Shown: positions 40,446-48,226 of the stretch, in pieces
How the letters are laid out: each line of letters opens with the position of its first letter
Numbering within the stretch: the first letter of the stretch is position 1
Assembly (NCBI RefSeq): GCF_016862955.1
Contig: NZ_BONY01000036.1
Coordinates: forward strand, 1-64,000
Direction of reading: 5' to 3'
DNA length: 64,000 bases
From: Rhizocola hellebori
Lineage (GTDB): Bacteria; Actinomycetota; Actinomycetes; Mycobacteriales; Micromonosporaceae
Translations under genes and position numbers: made by a program
Notes under the pieces: model-generated
Databases searched by the model: none
What the model saw: only the letters and a program-made list of their open reading frames with translations
Told to the model about the DNA's origin: nothing

Positions 40446-40506
40446 TCGAACCGTGGGGCGTGAACCCCAGGGTTCGTAATCTGGTAAGATCTGTACGTAG
40501 GTTCGA
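40446..40506. promoter_or_regulatory. Divergent promoter with repeated GGTTCG sites
   Basis: Three copies of the same hexamer occur: TCGAACC at 40446-40452 (inverted), GGTTCG at 40471-40476 and GGTTCGA at 40500-40506. A TAAGAT at 40485-40490 is a reasonable -10 for the initiator gene. The hexamers are likely binding sites of the leftward regulator or of a phage activator. Confidence 0.45.
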
Positions 40507-40524
40507 AGAGCACGGAGGCGTTGC

Positions 40525-41451
40525 GTGCCAACAAAATGGGCGATCAACAAGGCGGTAAAAGCCTCCTCGTTGCCGTCGCCGTCGCGCCTGATCATGTTCG
40601 CGCTCTCGGACAGCGCCGACAAGGACACCGCCGTGGTCCCTGAGGAACACGCGCCATCCCTGCGGCAGATCGCTGAGTGGACTGGGCTCGGAAAGGCCAC
40701 CGTCGCTCGCCATCTGGATCTTCTCGAAGAGTCCGGATGGCTTGAGCGCGAACGGCCTTCCATTGAAGCCGCTCGCTCAGAGCACGCGAAAACAAATTAT
40801 CGATTGTCGATAGGTCATGTCTCAGAGCGGGACATGCCCATGTCTCAGAGTGAGACATGCTCTGACGAAAGCATGTCTCAGAGCGGGACAAGCCATGTCT
40901 CAGAGCGAGACAAGGGCATGTCTCAGAGCGGGACAGTTCCTTTATTCCCAGATCATTACCAGATCTCACCAGATCATTCGTCGTCGGAGAACGCGACGAC
41001 AACGAAGACGAAGCGTCGGCGCAGAGCCAAATCTAAGCCGAAGCCTCCGCCCGACCGACCCGACGTCGAACGGATCTGCACGCACCTCGCCGACCGCGTC
41101 GAAGCCAACGGGTCCTTGCGCCCCACCGTCACCGCCAAGTGGCGCGAGTCCGCCCGCCTGCTCCTCGACCGCGATGGGCGCACCGAGGATCAGGTCATGA
41201 AGGCCATCGACTGGTGTCAGGCCAATGACTTTTGGCGCGCCAACGTCAAATCGATGCCGACACTGCGCAAGCAGTACGACACGCTGCGCCTGCACGCCAA
41301 GCGCCCCAACGGATCCGCCTCACGCAACCAGCTTGTGCAGCACAACGGCATGCTGCTCAAACCCGAAACCGTCGCCGACCTGGAGCGCCGCAAGCGCTTC
41401 GAGGCCATCGACGCTGCCAGCACCCAGCAAGCCATCGGGGGAACCAAATGA
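40525..41451 (+). CDS. Phage replication initiator-like protein with internal origin
   Basis: The 308-residue protein has an N-terminal winged helix (SLRQIAEWTGLGKATVARHLDLLEESGWLERERP), a low-complexity middle (repeats of MSQSGT and HVSERD), a Lys/Arg/Pro-rich hinge and a C-terminal helical domain (ICTHLADRVEANGSL, AIDWCQANDFWRANVKSMPTLRKQYDTLRLHAK). This three-part layout, with iterons inside the middle of the gene, is that of lambda O-like initiators. The N-terminal domain should bind the iterons and the C-terminal one the helicase loader. ATGA overlap with the next gene. Confidence 0.8.
   Translation: MPTKWAINKAVKASSLPSPSRLIMFALSDSADKDTAVVPEEHAPSLRQIAEWTGLGKATVARHLDLLEESGWLERERPSIEAARSEHAKTNYRLSIGHVSERDMPMSQSETCSDESMSQSGTSHVSERDKGMSQSGTVPLFPDHYQISPDHSSSENATTTKTKRRRRAKSKPKPPPDRPDVERICTHLADRVEANGSLRPTVTAKWRESARLLLDRDGRTEDQVMKAIDWCQANDFWRANVKSMPTLRKQYDTLRLHAKRPNGSASRNQLVQHNGMLLKPETVADLERRKRFEAIDAASTQQAIGGTK
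40816..40975 (+). repeat. Iteron cluster and phased repeats: candidate phage origin
   Basis: Five 19-bp copies of CATGTCTCAGAGCGGGACA (two have a G-to-A or C-to-T change) start at 40816, 40839, 40872, 40894 and 40917. Each contains a TGTCTC/G(A/G)GACA dyad. Right after them an A+T-richer stretch has three CCAGATC repeats at 40948, 40959 and 40969, about one helical turn apart. The arrangement is that of iteron origins of the lambda type. Confidence 0.75.
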
Positions 41452-42017
41452 ACCTCGCCGAAACCAGCGACCTGCTCGCCCTGATCGCCCGCTATGACAA
41501 CCGCCGCATCGACGACGCCACCGTCGTCGCCTGGCAGGCCGTTCTCCAAGACCTTGAGCTGCCTGACTGTCAGGCAGCCGTGGTCCGCCATACCGCAGGC
41601 TCCGACGCCTATCTGAAGCCCTTCCACATTCGCCAGCTCGTCAAGCTCATCCGCGACGAAAACCGTAAGGGCCAGGCTGAGCCGCTTGCCCTACCGTCTC
41701 GCTTCGAGGCGGACGAGATCAGGGATCAACGGATCGCCAATGGCGTCACGGTCCTTGCCGACCACTGGAAAGCGCCAGATGGCCCACCGACCGACGACCT
41801 TCACGGTCAGGCCCTTGTGCGTGCACGCCGCGAGCGAGGCAAGCGGCCGGTCCCAGGGCAGCGCGGCAGCCGTGTCGGCGGCAAGCAGATCAAGATGCCC
41901 AAGCTCGTCCCGCCGCCGTGGGCCAATCCAGACGTGGCCGAGCAGCAAGCAATCCAGCTGCTCCACGAGTCCGGCAAGGCCTGCGGCCGCCGCAGCTGCC
42001 TCCGATGCCAGTCCTGA
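41448..42017 (+). CDS. Helicase-loader-like replication protein
   Basis: The 189-residue product begins MNLAETSDLLALIARYDNRRIDDATVVAWQAVLQDLELPDCQAAVVRHTAG, followed by YLKPFHIRQLVKLIRDENR. This helical domain is seen in phage proteins that follow the initiator gene, related in pattern to loader/inhibitor proteins such as G39P. The C-terminal part is basic and ends GRRSCLRCQS. ATGA overlap with the initiator suggests they act together, as lambda O and P do. No replicative helicase gene is seen, so the host DnaB would be loaded. Confidence 0.65.
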   Translation: MNLAETSDLLALIARYDNRRIDDATVVAWQAVLQDLELPDCQAAVVRHTAGSDAYLKPFHIRQLVKLIRDENRKGQAEPLALPSRFEADEIRDQRIANGVTVLADHWKAPDGPPTDDLHGQALVRARRERGKRPVPGQRGSRVGGKQIKMPKLVPPPWANPDVAEQQAIQLLHESGKACGRRSCLRCQS

Positions 42018-42028
42018 ATGGAGCCGGA

Positions 42029-43009
42029 ATGCACATCCGCCCCGTCGATCTACCCGAACTCCGTGACGAAACGGTATCCGCCGTGGCTCGCGTTGGCCAG
42101 TACGTCTACGAGCAAGGCATAAGCACCGGCCGTCAGCTCATGAGGCCGAGAGGGGACGCCACGAGCGCCGCAGCCGTTCTGGTCAGAGAAGAACTGAAGC
42201 GGGTCACAGCCGCTGAGCTTTTCTACGTCAGCAGCGAGATGTCGGCGCTCGCCATCGCTGCGGGAGCGAGCTTGCCAGAGTTCACTCTGATGCCTGAGGA
42301 TCTGCCCGCACGCAGCGGCTTCATGTACTTCGATCAGCCCGTCGCAACGGCCGACCTTCGAGACGTGGACGAGACCCCGTTGAGCGAGGCACCGATTGTT
42401 GCCGCGTGCTGGGGGCCATGGACAGGCAACAACCCGGCCTGGAAGCACGGCGGAATCTGGGTTACCTGGTACTCAGATGCCCGCGCGGCGTTGGACAGCG
42501 GCGTACGGATTGGCACCGTAAGCGGCCGCCTCGCGGAGAAGCTGCGGCCGGTCACGGACCGACTGGCGATCGACAATGAAATCCAATGCCCTTTCAGCCC
42601 CGATCCCATTCCGGCGATGACGGCCAACGGCGGAGAGACCGCGTCCTACTTCGAAGCGGGCGGCATCGCGCGATGGCTCGGCACTCTCAAGGCGGCATGG
42701 CTTCTCATGACCCAACCGGTGACCGCAGTAACGGACGCTCAGTACGACAAGGCAACCCGACGACGTCTCGCCAAGAACCACCCCAAGCCACCACGAGTCA
42801 GAGTGATAAACCTCCGGCGGCCCGCCGGAACTTCGACCAGCGGTTCTGACCGGGAGTACCAACACCAATGGATCGTGCGCGGCCACTGGCGTCAGCAGTG
42901 GTATGCAACGCGCAATGTTCACCGTCCGGTGTGGATAGCCCCGCACGTGAAAGGCCCCGAAGGCGCGCCGCTGCTCGGCGGCGAAAAGGTCTATGCGTGG
43001 ACACGATGA
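42029..43009 (+). CDS. Phage protein of unknown function
   Basis: I start at the ATG at 42029 because GGAG lies about eight bases upstream; an ATG at 42005 is possible. The 326-residue product is an alpha/beta protein with Trp-rich segments (AACWGPWTGNNPAWKHGGIWVTWYSD). It ends with HQWIVRGHWRQQWYATRNVHRPVWIAPHVKGP, a pattern common at the end of actinophage proteins next to replication genes. Function unknown. Confidence 0.7.
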   Translation: MHIRPVDLPELRDETVSAVARVGQYVYEQGISTGRQLMRPRGDATSAAAVLVREELKRVTAAELFYVSSEMSALAIAAGASLPEFTLMPEDLPARSGFMYFDQPVATADLRDVDETPLSEAPIVAACWGPWTGNNPAWKHGGIWVTWYSDARAALDSGVRIGTVSGRLAEKLRPVTDRLAIDNEIQCPFSPDPIPAMTANGGETASYFEAGGIARWLGTLKAAWLLMTQPVTAVTDAQYDKATRRRLAKNHPKPPRVRVINLRRPAGTSTSGSDREYQHQWIVRGHWRQQWYATRNVHRPVWIAPHVKGPEGAPLLGGEKVYAWTR

Positions 43010-43058
43010 CCTCCCTCAGCCCTGACCATTGCCCACCGTCCGATGAGGAGACACCGCA

Positions 43059-43406
43059 ATGAGCGATAGCAAAACGATCTACGTTTCGATCGGAAACTCG
43101 GACGACAAGCTCACCCAGCGCGAATGGGCGGACTTCGTCTCCGACGTCCAGAGCGACCTGGTGTACGCCCTCAACCCGTACGGGCTCATCCATGGCCGCT
43201 GGCTGTCCATACCCGACGCGCCGTTCCAGAACGCCTGCTGGTGCGTCCAGTTCAAGGCATCCCACGGCGATGCCGGTCAGACCGTCGACGAGCACATGGC
43301 GATCGCTAAGGCGCGGCTGGCCAAGCTCGCCAAGGTCTACCGCCAGGACTCCATCGCGTGGGCCGAGGCCATCACCGAGTTCATCGGCCCGGGGGTGCTG
43401 GAGTGA
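43059..43406 (+). CDS. Phage protein, paralogue of the 44.8-kb gene
   Basis: The 115-residue product begins KTIYVSIGNSDDKLTQREWADFV and ends YRQDSIAWAEAITEFIG. It shares this pattern, plus FQNACWC in the middle, with the protein at 44823-45143. A GAGGAGACACCGC stands before the ATG. The family appears to be a small alpha/beta protein of unknown function. Confidence 0.7.
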   Translation: MSDSKTIYVSIGNSDDKLTQREWADFVSDVQSDLVYALNPYGLIHGRWLSIPDAPFQNACWCVQFKASHGDAGQTVDEHMAIAKARLAKLAKVYRQDSIAWAEAITEFIGPGVLE

Positions 43407-43837
43407 CATCGCCAGACGAGGACGCCATGCTCGCCGCGCTTGTGGCGCTGCGCAAGGGCCGCCGTCAGAGTCAAGCCGAGCTGGGCGGAGACCTCAGCGT
43501 GACCCAGACCTGCATCTCGTACTGGGAGAGCGGCAAGCGGGCGATGACCACCGCCGACCTGGCCGACTACGCCCGCGCCTTCGGGAAGCGCTGGATCCTC
43601 GTCGATGCCGCTGCCGGAGTCCAGCTCAGTCCGCCGCGTCTGGACCCGCCACGCCGCCCTGAGGTCTGCCCAATCTGCGCCTGCAGCGTGACTGGCGGCG
43701 ACATGGGATGCGGCGACGCCGAGGGCCTGACCGCCGTGCTGTTGCCGTGCGGCTGCGAAATGCCGCTGCGGGTCGCATTGTCTTCCGCAACCCCGCCTGA
43801 CCGCCTCGTCATCCCATCTGGACGGAGAACCACATGA
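43403..43837 (+). CDS. XRE-type HTH protein with zinc-ribbon-like tail
   Basis: The GTG at 43403 overlaps the previous stop. The first half of the 144-residue product is a helix-turn-helix (LAALVALRKGRRQSQAELGGDLSVTQTCISYWESGKRAMTTADLADYARAFGK). The second half has several cysteines in CPICACSVTGGDMGCGD and LLPCGCEM. It is probably a phage transcription regulator. ATGA overlap with the next gene. Confidence 0.75.
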   Translation: MTSPDEDAMLAALVALRKGRRQSQAELGGDLSVTQTCISYWESGKRAMTTADLADYARAFGKRWILVDAAAGVQLSPPRLDPPRRPEVCPICACSVTGGDMGCGDAEGLTAVLLPCGCEMPLRVALSSATPPDRLVIPSGRRTT

Positions 43838-44157
43838 GCAACCACACTGCCAGCTACTTCGCCGACCCAGACATGGCCATCGCCGGCCACAACAGCTCGC
43901 TCGTCTACGTCCACCAGACCAAGGTCACCGGACTGCACTGCGAAGACTGCGGCTGGTACGGAGGCAGCTTCCGGCGCGACTTCAAAATCGGCGAGAAGGA
44001 CATGCGCAAGGCCTGGGCAAAGCACGTTGCCTTCGTACAGGAGGGCGGGGTGATCGAGCACGAGCTCGCCTCCAACGTCGGCGAAGGCATCTGCCTATGC
44101 ACGCGGTGCTCGCTTCCGTGGCGCGCCCAGCGTCGGGCCGAAGAGGGGCGAACGTGA
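43834..44157 (+). CDS. Phage protein with two possible zinc sites
   Basis: The 107-residue product has LHCEDCGWYGGSF and ICLCTRCSLPW, two Cys-x2-Cys pairs that can form one or two zinc ribbons, and helical parts between. TGATG overlap with the next gene. Unknown function. Confidence 0.65.
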   Translation: MSNHTASYFADPDMAIAGHNSSLVYVHQTKVTGLHCEDCGWYGGSFRRDFKIGEKDMRKAWAKHVAFVQEGGVIEHELASNVGEGICLCTRCSLPWRAQRRAEEGRT

Positions 44158-44348
44158 TGGCTACCAAGCTTTCCACCCACGTCTTCCAGTGGGACGGCAT
44201 CACCGACCCGCTCGCGCTCAAACCGGTCGAGTACTGCACCTGCAAGCTGCCCCGCCGGCACCCACGACACGACGTGGCACCGCAGACACCCGAGCAGGAC
44301 GCCGCCGATGCGGCACGGCTCGGCGAACACGACGAGATGGAGCACTGA
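44157..44348 (+). CDS. Small phage protein of unknown function
   Basis: A 63-residue product starting at the TGATG overlap (MATKLSTHVFQWDG), with EYCTCKLPRRHPRHD in the middle and an acidic end. TGATG overlap with the next gene. Unknown function. Confidence 0.55.
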   Translation: MATKLSTHVFQWDGITDPLALKPVEYCTCKLPRRHPRHDVAPQTPEQDAADAARLGEHDEMEH

Positions 44349-44533
44349 TGACCTACCAGCCGCAACACGAAACCACCATCTCGCCCTACCCGCTCGGCCA
44401 GCCACCGTTCGTCTTCGGCGCCACGTGTGCCTGCGGCTGGCTGTGGATGCCCAACAGCTACGAACGCACCTCGGCCGCGATCCGCGAGCACTACGTCGCC
44501 GAGGCGATGGCGATTCCGCTGGAGGAGCTGTGA
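44348..44533 (+). CDS. Small phage protein of unknown function
   Basis: A 61-residue product with CACGW in the middle and a helical end (SAAIREHYVAEAMAIPLEEL). TGATG overlap upstream and GTGA overlap downstream. Unknown function. Confidence 0.55.
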   Translation: MTYQPQHETTISPYPLGQPPFVFGATCACGWLWMPNSYERTSAAIREHYVAEAMAIPLEEL

Positions 44534-44826
44534 GCTACCTGCGATGGACGCTCTACGGCTGGACGCTGTGGCTTCGGCCACGAGTGATCCAGCGCCGCTT
44601 CAAGCGCTGGCACGCCAGCTACTACCCGGATCGCAAGTTCTGCATGCAGCTGGGCTGCTGGGACCGCCAGTTCGAGAGCTGGCCCAGCTGCCGCGCACAC
44701 CACACCTGCTCGCCGACGCGGCCAGCACCATGCTGCGGCTGGTGCCCGAAGTTGGCAGGCGACCCTGCCAGCTCTTCGTCTGGGCCGGCGACTACGGACA
44801 CCGAGGAAGGTGCGACAACCCGATGA
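44530..44826 (+). CDS. Small basic Cys-rich phage protein
   Basis: The GTG at 44530 overlaps the previous stop. The 98-residue product has a Trp/Arg-rich start (RWTLYGWTLWLRPRVIQRRFKRWH) and eight cysteines in the remainder (FCMQLGCWDRQFESWPSCRAHHTC, CCGWC). Function unknown. Confidence 0.55.
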   Translation: MSYLRWTLYGWTLWLRPRVIQRRFKRWHASYYPDRKFCMQLGCWDRQFESWPSCRAHHTCSPTRPAPCCGWCPKLAGDPASSSSGPATTDTEEGATTR

Positions 44827-45143
44827 CCAAGACCGTCTACATTTCGATCGGCAACAGCGACGACAAGCTGAGCCAGGCCGACTGGTCCACGTTCGTCCAG
44901 AGCGTCGACGACGCCATCGGCAGTGTCACTTACTACGCAGGCACTGCCCGTCATGGCCGATGGCACTCGTGGGCTGGGGATCCTTGGCAAAACGCCTGCT
45001 GGTGCATAGAGGTTTCCATCGACATGGCCCATCTCCTCAGTGGTCTCAAAGCAGAACTGGCCGGGCTGGCGAAGCACTACCACCAGGACTCGATCGCCTG
45101 GGCCGAGGCCGTCACTGAGTTCATCGGTGGCTCCGATGCCTAG
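44823..45143 (+). CDS. Phage protein, paralogue of the 43.1-kb gene
   Basis: The 106-residue product starts MTKTVYISIGNSDDKLSQADWSTFVQS at an ATGA overlap and ends YHQDSIAWAEAVTEFIGG, matching the protein at 43059-43406 in both ends and in the central WQNACWC. The two copies are separated by five unrelated small genes, which points to an old duplication. Function unknown. Confidence 0.7.
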   Translation: MTKTVYISIGNSDDKLSQADWSTFVQSVDDAIGSVTYYAGTARHGRWHSWAGDPWQNACWCIEVSIDMAHLLSGLKAELAGLAKHYHQDSIAWAEAVTEFIGGSDA

Positions 45144-45306
45144 ACGCCTGTGCCAGTACTGCACCGCCAAGCTTGGCCGGTTCGCGAAGCTGCTGTTCAT
45201 CGTCACGTGCAAGAACTGCGCATACCGGATGAGCATGGGCACATCGCCCAGCAAACCTCCCGCTGTGGTCCTGTCAGGACAGCACGAGACGGAGGAACGG
45301 CGATGA
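45136..45306 (+). CDS. Small zinc-ribbon phage protein
   Basis: The ATG at 45136 overlaps the previous stop. The 56-residue product has CQYCTAKLG and CKNC, a likely zinc ribbon, and is otherwise basic. A GTG nine bases upstream is the alternative start. ATGA overlap with the next gene. Confidence 0.6.
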   Translation: MPRRLCQYCTAKLGRFAKLLFIVTCKNCAYRMSMGTSPSKPPAVVLSGQHETEERR

Positions 45307-45728
45307 GCGAGATCGACTTGGATGCGCTACGAACCATCCTCGACAAGGCCCACACGCACGTTTGCGATCTGGCCCAGGGCTTGACTCGCTGGAAGATGAC
45401 CATCCCGGCGAACGAGGAGGCCGACTCGGATTTGATCCTGGCGAGCGCCATCACCGGGGCGCTGAGTCTGCTCGCCGAGGTGCGCCAGCTCCGCGAGGAC
45501 GACGCGCTCGCATGCGCGATCTTGGCGCAGCGAGACACGGAGATCCGCCTTCTCCGCGAGCAGCGGGACCAGGTACTGGCGCTACTGGATCGCGCTGAGC
45601 GTCTGGGCAAACATCCCGGCTCGGACCGTCTGGCTGCCGTACGCACGCAGCCAGCTGTGCTCACCGAAGCAGTTCGCGCGATCTACGCCTCTAGCGCTCA
45701 TCCGTCGACTCTGGAGGCACAGAAATGA
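45303..45728 (+). CDS. Phage protein with helical C-terminus
   Basis: The 141-residue product starts MSEIDLDALRTILDKAHTHVCDLAQG and has a long charged helix (LSLLAEVRQLREDDALACAILAQRDTEIRLLREQRDQVLALLDRAE), a probable coiled coil. ATGA overlap upstream. Unknown function. Confidence 0.65.
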   Translation: MSEIDLDALRTILDKAHTHVCDLAQGLTRWKMTIPANEEADSDLILASAITGALSLLAEVRQLREDDALACAILAQRDTEIRLLREQRDQVLALLDRAERLGKHPGSDRLAAVRTQPAVLTEAVRAIYASSAHPSTLEAQK

Positions 45729-45767
45729 CCGACAGCCCGCTGAAATCTCGGTCGAATGGAGGTTGGC

Positions 45768-46397
45768 ATGCCCAAGGCGCGAGGTGAGTTCGCGACGTTG
45801 GCCACCGTCGGGGCCGCGAGCGAACTGCGAGTATGTGCCGAGCTCATGCGCAGGGGCTACCAGGTCTTCCGGTGTGAGTCTTCGAGCGCCCCGTTCGACT
45901 TGGTGGCCCACAAAGCCGGCAGTCTCTGGCGAGTCGAGGTAAAGACCATCACCGAGCCCGTTGGCACATACGGGCCTGGCTTCCCGACGCCGACTAACGG
46001 CAGCTGGGACATCCTGGCCCTGGTCGGAGAGAGTAAATACTTTTTCTTCGACTCGGACGTTCCCATGTCGGAAATACGGACCATCGTTCGAGCCGCATAT
46101 GGATTTGGCCCGAGCAGGAAGCCATCGCAGCTCGCTGGGTGTGGGGATCTCGCGGCGTACACCCGGCATCTGAAGCGGGGTGAGCTGCCCTGCGAACCGT
46201 GCGCTAGCGCTCATAGGACCAACTTCCTCGCCAAGAAGGCCAAGGCCACTGGGCGACCGTCGATCAAGCCCGGCCCCGCCAAGCCAGCACCTGCCCTTGC
46301 CTTGGGCTGGGTGGGCACGGATGGCTGCACGATCTACGACGACGGCATGCACCGATCGTCCGCTCGTCGGGCGTGTGGCTGTGGATGGAGGCCCTAG
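45768..46397 (+). CDS. PD-(D/E)xK nuclease-like protein
   Basis: GGAGG at 45758-45762 selects the ATG at 45768 (209 residues). The fold is indicated by GAASELRVCAELMRRGYQVFRCESSSAPFDLVAHKAGSLWRVEVKT: the Glu helix, the catalytic Asp in PFDLVA and the Glu-x-Lys in RVEVKT, as in archaeal Holliday-junction-resolvase-like and intron-type nucleases. A C-terminal CGDLAAYTRHLKRGELPCEPCASAHRTN segment is a DNA-binding-like module repeated in other actinophage proteins. It should cleave DNA, with a role in recombination or packaging. Confidence 0.78.
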   Translation: MPKARGEFATLATVGAASELRVCAELMRRGYQVFRCESSSAPFDLVAHKAGSLWRVEVKTITEPVGTYGPGFPTPTNGSWDILALVGESKYFFFDSDVPMSEIRTIVRAAYGFGPSRKPSQLAGCGDLAAYTRHLKRGELPCEPCASAHRTNFLAKKAKATGRPSIKPGPAKPAPALALGWVGTDGCTIYDDGMHRSSARRACGCGWRP

Positions 46398-46817
46398 ATG
46401 GCCGAGAATCCAATTCTCCCGGTTCCGGGGTCCGGTTCCACAAGCGAGCCGGGAAACCCGCCACAGCGCGACGCTGGACCCCAAAGCGGGGCCGTTGCGG
46501 CGAAGTCCCACGCCACCGACATTGCTCCCGCATGCCCGATCATGGGCGGTGGGCCGAGCTACGACGCTCGCCGAGAACCAGACGGCCACGTGATGGTCTG
46601 GCTCAAGGACAACGCCGGACACAAAACGTGGCTCCGGCTCAGCCCCGCCGACGCGGTCGAACTCGGCGACGCCATCGCCGCAGTAGGCCGCGAAAGCACC
46701 GACAGCTGGTTCGAGCGCACAGCCCGCTGGGCCGACCAGCATCCGGTCAAACTGTGGCTCGCCTTCTGGGCCGTCCTGGTGCCGCTGACAGTCGCCGCGG
46801 CGGTGATGATCCCGTGA
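46398..46817 (+). CDS. Tail-anchored phage membrane protein
   Basis: The 139-residue product has a Pro/Gly-rich start, a small domain (DGHVMVWLKDNAGHKTWLRLSPADAVELGDAIAAV) and one C-terminal membrane helix (LWLAFWAVLVPLTVAAAVMI). It is therefore tail-anchored in the cytoplasmic membrane. GTGA overlap with the next gene. Unknown function. Confidence 0.65.
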   Translation: MAENPILPVPGSGSTSEPGNPPQRDAGPQSGAVAAKSHATDIAPACPIMGGGPSYDARREPDGHVMVWLKDNAGHKTWLRLSPADAVELGDAIAAVGRESTDSWFERTARWADQHPVKLWLAFWAVLVPLTVAAAVMIP

Positions 46818-46942
46818 CCCGCCACACCGAACCCGGATACCGCACCAGCTGGGTCGACTGGGTTATCGCCGGCGCTTTCACTCTTGCCGGTTTGGGCGCC
46901 GCAGGGATGGCGGTATGGGCTGCGATCGAGGTGCTGACATGA
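46814..46942 (+). CDS. Very small membrane protein
   Basis: A 42-residue product from the GTGA overlap, with one hydrophobic helix (WVIAGAFTLAGLGAAGMAVWAAIEVL). ATGA overlap with the next gene. It may act with the preceding membrane protein. Function unknown. Confidence 0.55.
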   Translation: MTRHTEPGYRTSWVDWVIAGAFTLAGLGAAGMAVWAAIEVLT

Positions 46943-47214
46943 GCGACGACGCGCTCAAGCCGACGTTCCATGGCCCCATGGATCCCGCCTACCCGTGCAG
47001 GCAGATGCCCACACGCCACTGCCCTGCCATCTACCAGGACGTGTGCGGCGACGACAGGCCATGCGCACGGTACGAGTCCACAGACGAAACGCCATGGCTG
47101 CCAGAGCTGCCCGCGACAGCTCAAGATCCGAGTGTCGACCCGGGAATCCTGGCACCCGAACCAGACGTGTACAAGCCCGACCAGCATTGCAACGACGATC
47201 GTCCTAGATATTGA
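46939..47214 (+). CDS. Small Cys-containing phage protein
   Basis: The ATG at 46939 overlaps the previous stop. The 91-residue product has four scattered cysteines (YPCRQ, RHCPAIYQDVCGDDRPC) and a Pro-rich acidic end. Function unknown. Confidence 0.55.
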   Translation: MSDDALKPTFHGPMDPAYPCRQMPTRHCPAIYQDVCGDDRPCARYESTDETPWLPELPATAQDPSVDPGILAPEPDVYKPDQHCNDDRPRY

Positions 47215-47231
47215 GATTGGGGCATTTCAGG

Positions 47232-48023
47232 ATGAATGACGACCCGCAAGTCCACGCCCACCTAGGCCTCGTCCGCATCCCCGCAGGATCCTGCTGCGAA
47301 GGACAACGCTGGGAGGAATACACACCCGACACCGCCCGAGCCCTCGCCGTCGAACTGATCCTCCACGCATCCATCGCCGACAACCAACTCGCCGAAATCG
47401 CAGCCGCATGCGCCCAAGGCCACGACTGGGGCAACGGCTGGAACACCACCCACCTCGGCGAAAAGATCACCACCTACGCCTGCAACCGTGAAGGCTGCGA
47501 CGGACGCCGACACGACCCAGGCTGGCTGCCCTTCGAACCCAAACAACACCTCGTCCCCTACTCGCCGAAGCTGTGGGACTGCACCGGACCAGGCTGCGAA
47601 TGGTGCGGCAACGAGTCCTTCGCCGCTGCGTTCCGAAAGGTCATGGCCGACGGGGCCAAGCGGCTAGACGAGGCGCTGTTCGCCGAACCGATGCTGGCGA
47701 CAGGCGGGCTCGTCACCGGCCTGCCCTTCCGTGTTGGCGAACGCGACAGCTGCCATCCGCTGACCGCCGACGACCTCAAGGCCGTCCGCGACCGGATCCT
47801 CGGCAAGGACGTCAAGCTGGTCGAGGCCACGGGACCGTCCGGGATCACCGTCCGCTTCGACCCAGGCGTTCCGGTCGACACGGCATTCGCCCTCGGCAGT
47901 TGCCGGTGCGGATGTGTCGACGCCAACCACGACGACTTCGGATGCAACACCAGCGGCTGCGCCTGCCACACATCGATTGACCAGCTCGTGGTCAAGGTCA
48001 CCGGGATTGGGGAGGACGCGTGA
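47232..48023 (+). CDS. Cys/His-rich phage protein
   Basis: I prefer the ATG at 47232; a TTG at 47211 is possible. The 263-residue product has an unusual number of cysteines in groups (CCEGQRW, YACNREGCDGRRH, CTGPGCEWCG, CRCGCVDANHDDFGCNTSGCACH), which suggests two or more zinc sites. The middle contains MLATGGLVTGLPFRVGERDSC. No family recognised. GTGA overlap with the next gene. Confidence 0.65.
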   Translation: MNDDPQVHAHLGLVRIPAGSCCEGQRWEEYTPDTARALAVELILHASIADNQLAEIAAACAQGHDWGNGWNTTHLGEKITTYACNREGCDGRRHDPGWLPFEPKQHLVPYSPKLWDCTGPGCEWCGNESFAAAFRKVMADGAKRLDEALFAEPMLATGGLVTGLPFRVGERDSCHPLTADDLKAVRDRILGKDVKLVEATGPSGITVRFDPGVPVDTAFALGSCRCGCVDANHDDFGCNTSGCACHTSIDQLVVKVTGIGEDA

Positions 48024-48226
48024 CGAACCCGCCACCACTGCCGTCCGTGCTCACCTCGGCGCAGCTCACAGCTGCGGTAGAAGCCCTCGGGCTTGACCCG
48101 AGCATCGTGCTGCGGCTGTCGGCAGACTCGCGCCGCGTCCGCGTCGACATCCGCTTGCCCGAGCACGGCAACGAGGTCTTCAGTGCCGAAATCCCAGTGA
48201 TCCACGAGGAGGCCAACGGTGGCTGA
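48020..48226 (+). CDS. Small phage protein of unknown function
   Basis: A 68-residue product from the GTGA overlap, with an alpha/beta pattern (SAQLTAAVEALGLDPSIVLRLSADSRRVRVDIRLP). It overlaps the next gene by eight bases. Unknown function. Confidence 0.55.
   Translation: MTNPPPLPSVLTSAQLTAAVEALGLDPSIVLRLSADSRRVRVDIRLPEHGNEVFSAEIPVIHEEANGG

Noticed and set aside
40432-40713. N-terminal extension of the leftward regulator to 186 residues
   Set aside because: The extension is antisense to the initiator gene and crosses its promoter; the ATG at 40431 gives a compact HTH protein.
40816-40935. CRISPR array at the MSQSGT repeats
   Set aside because: Repeats are 19 bp with spacers of only 3-14 bases inside a coding gene; they fit iterons.
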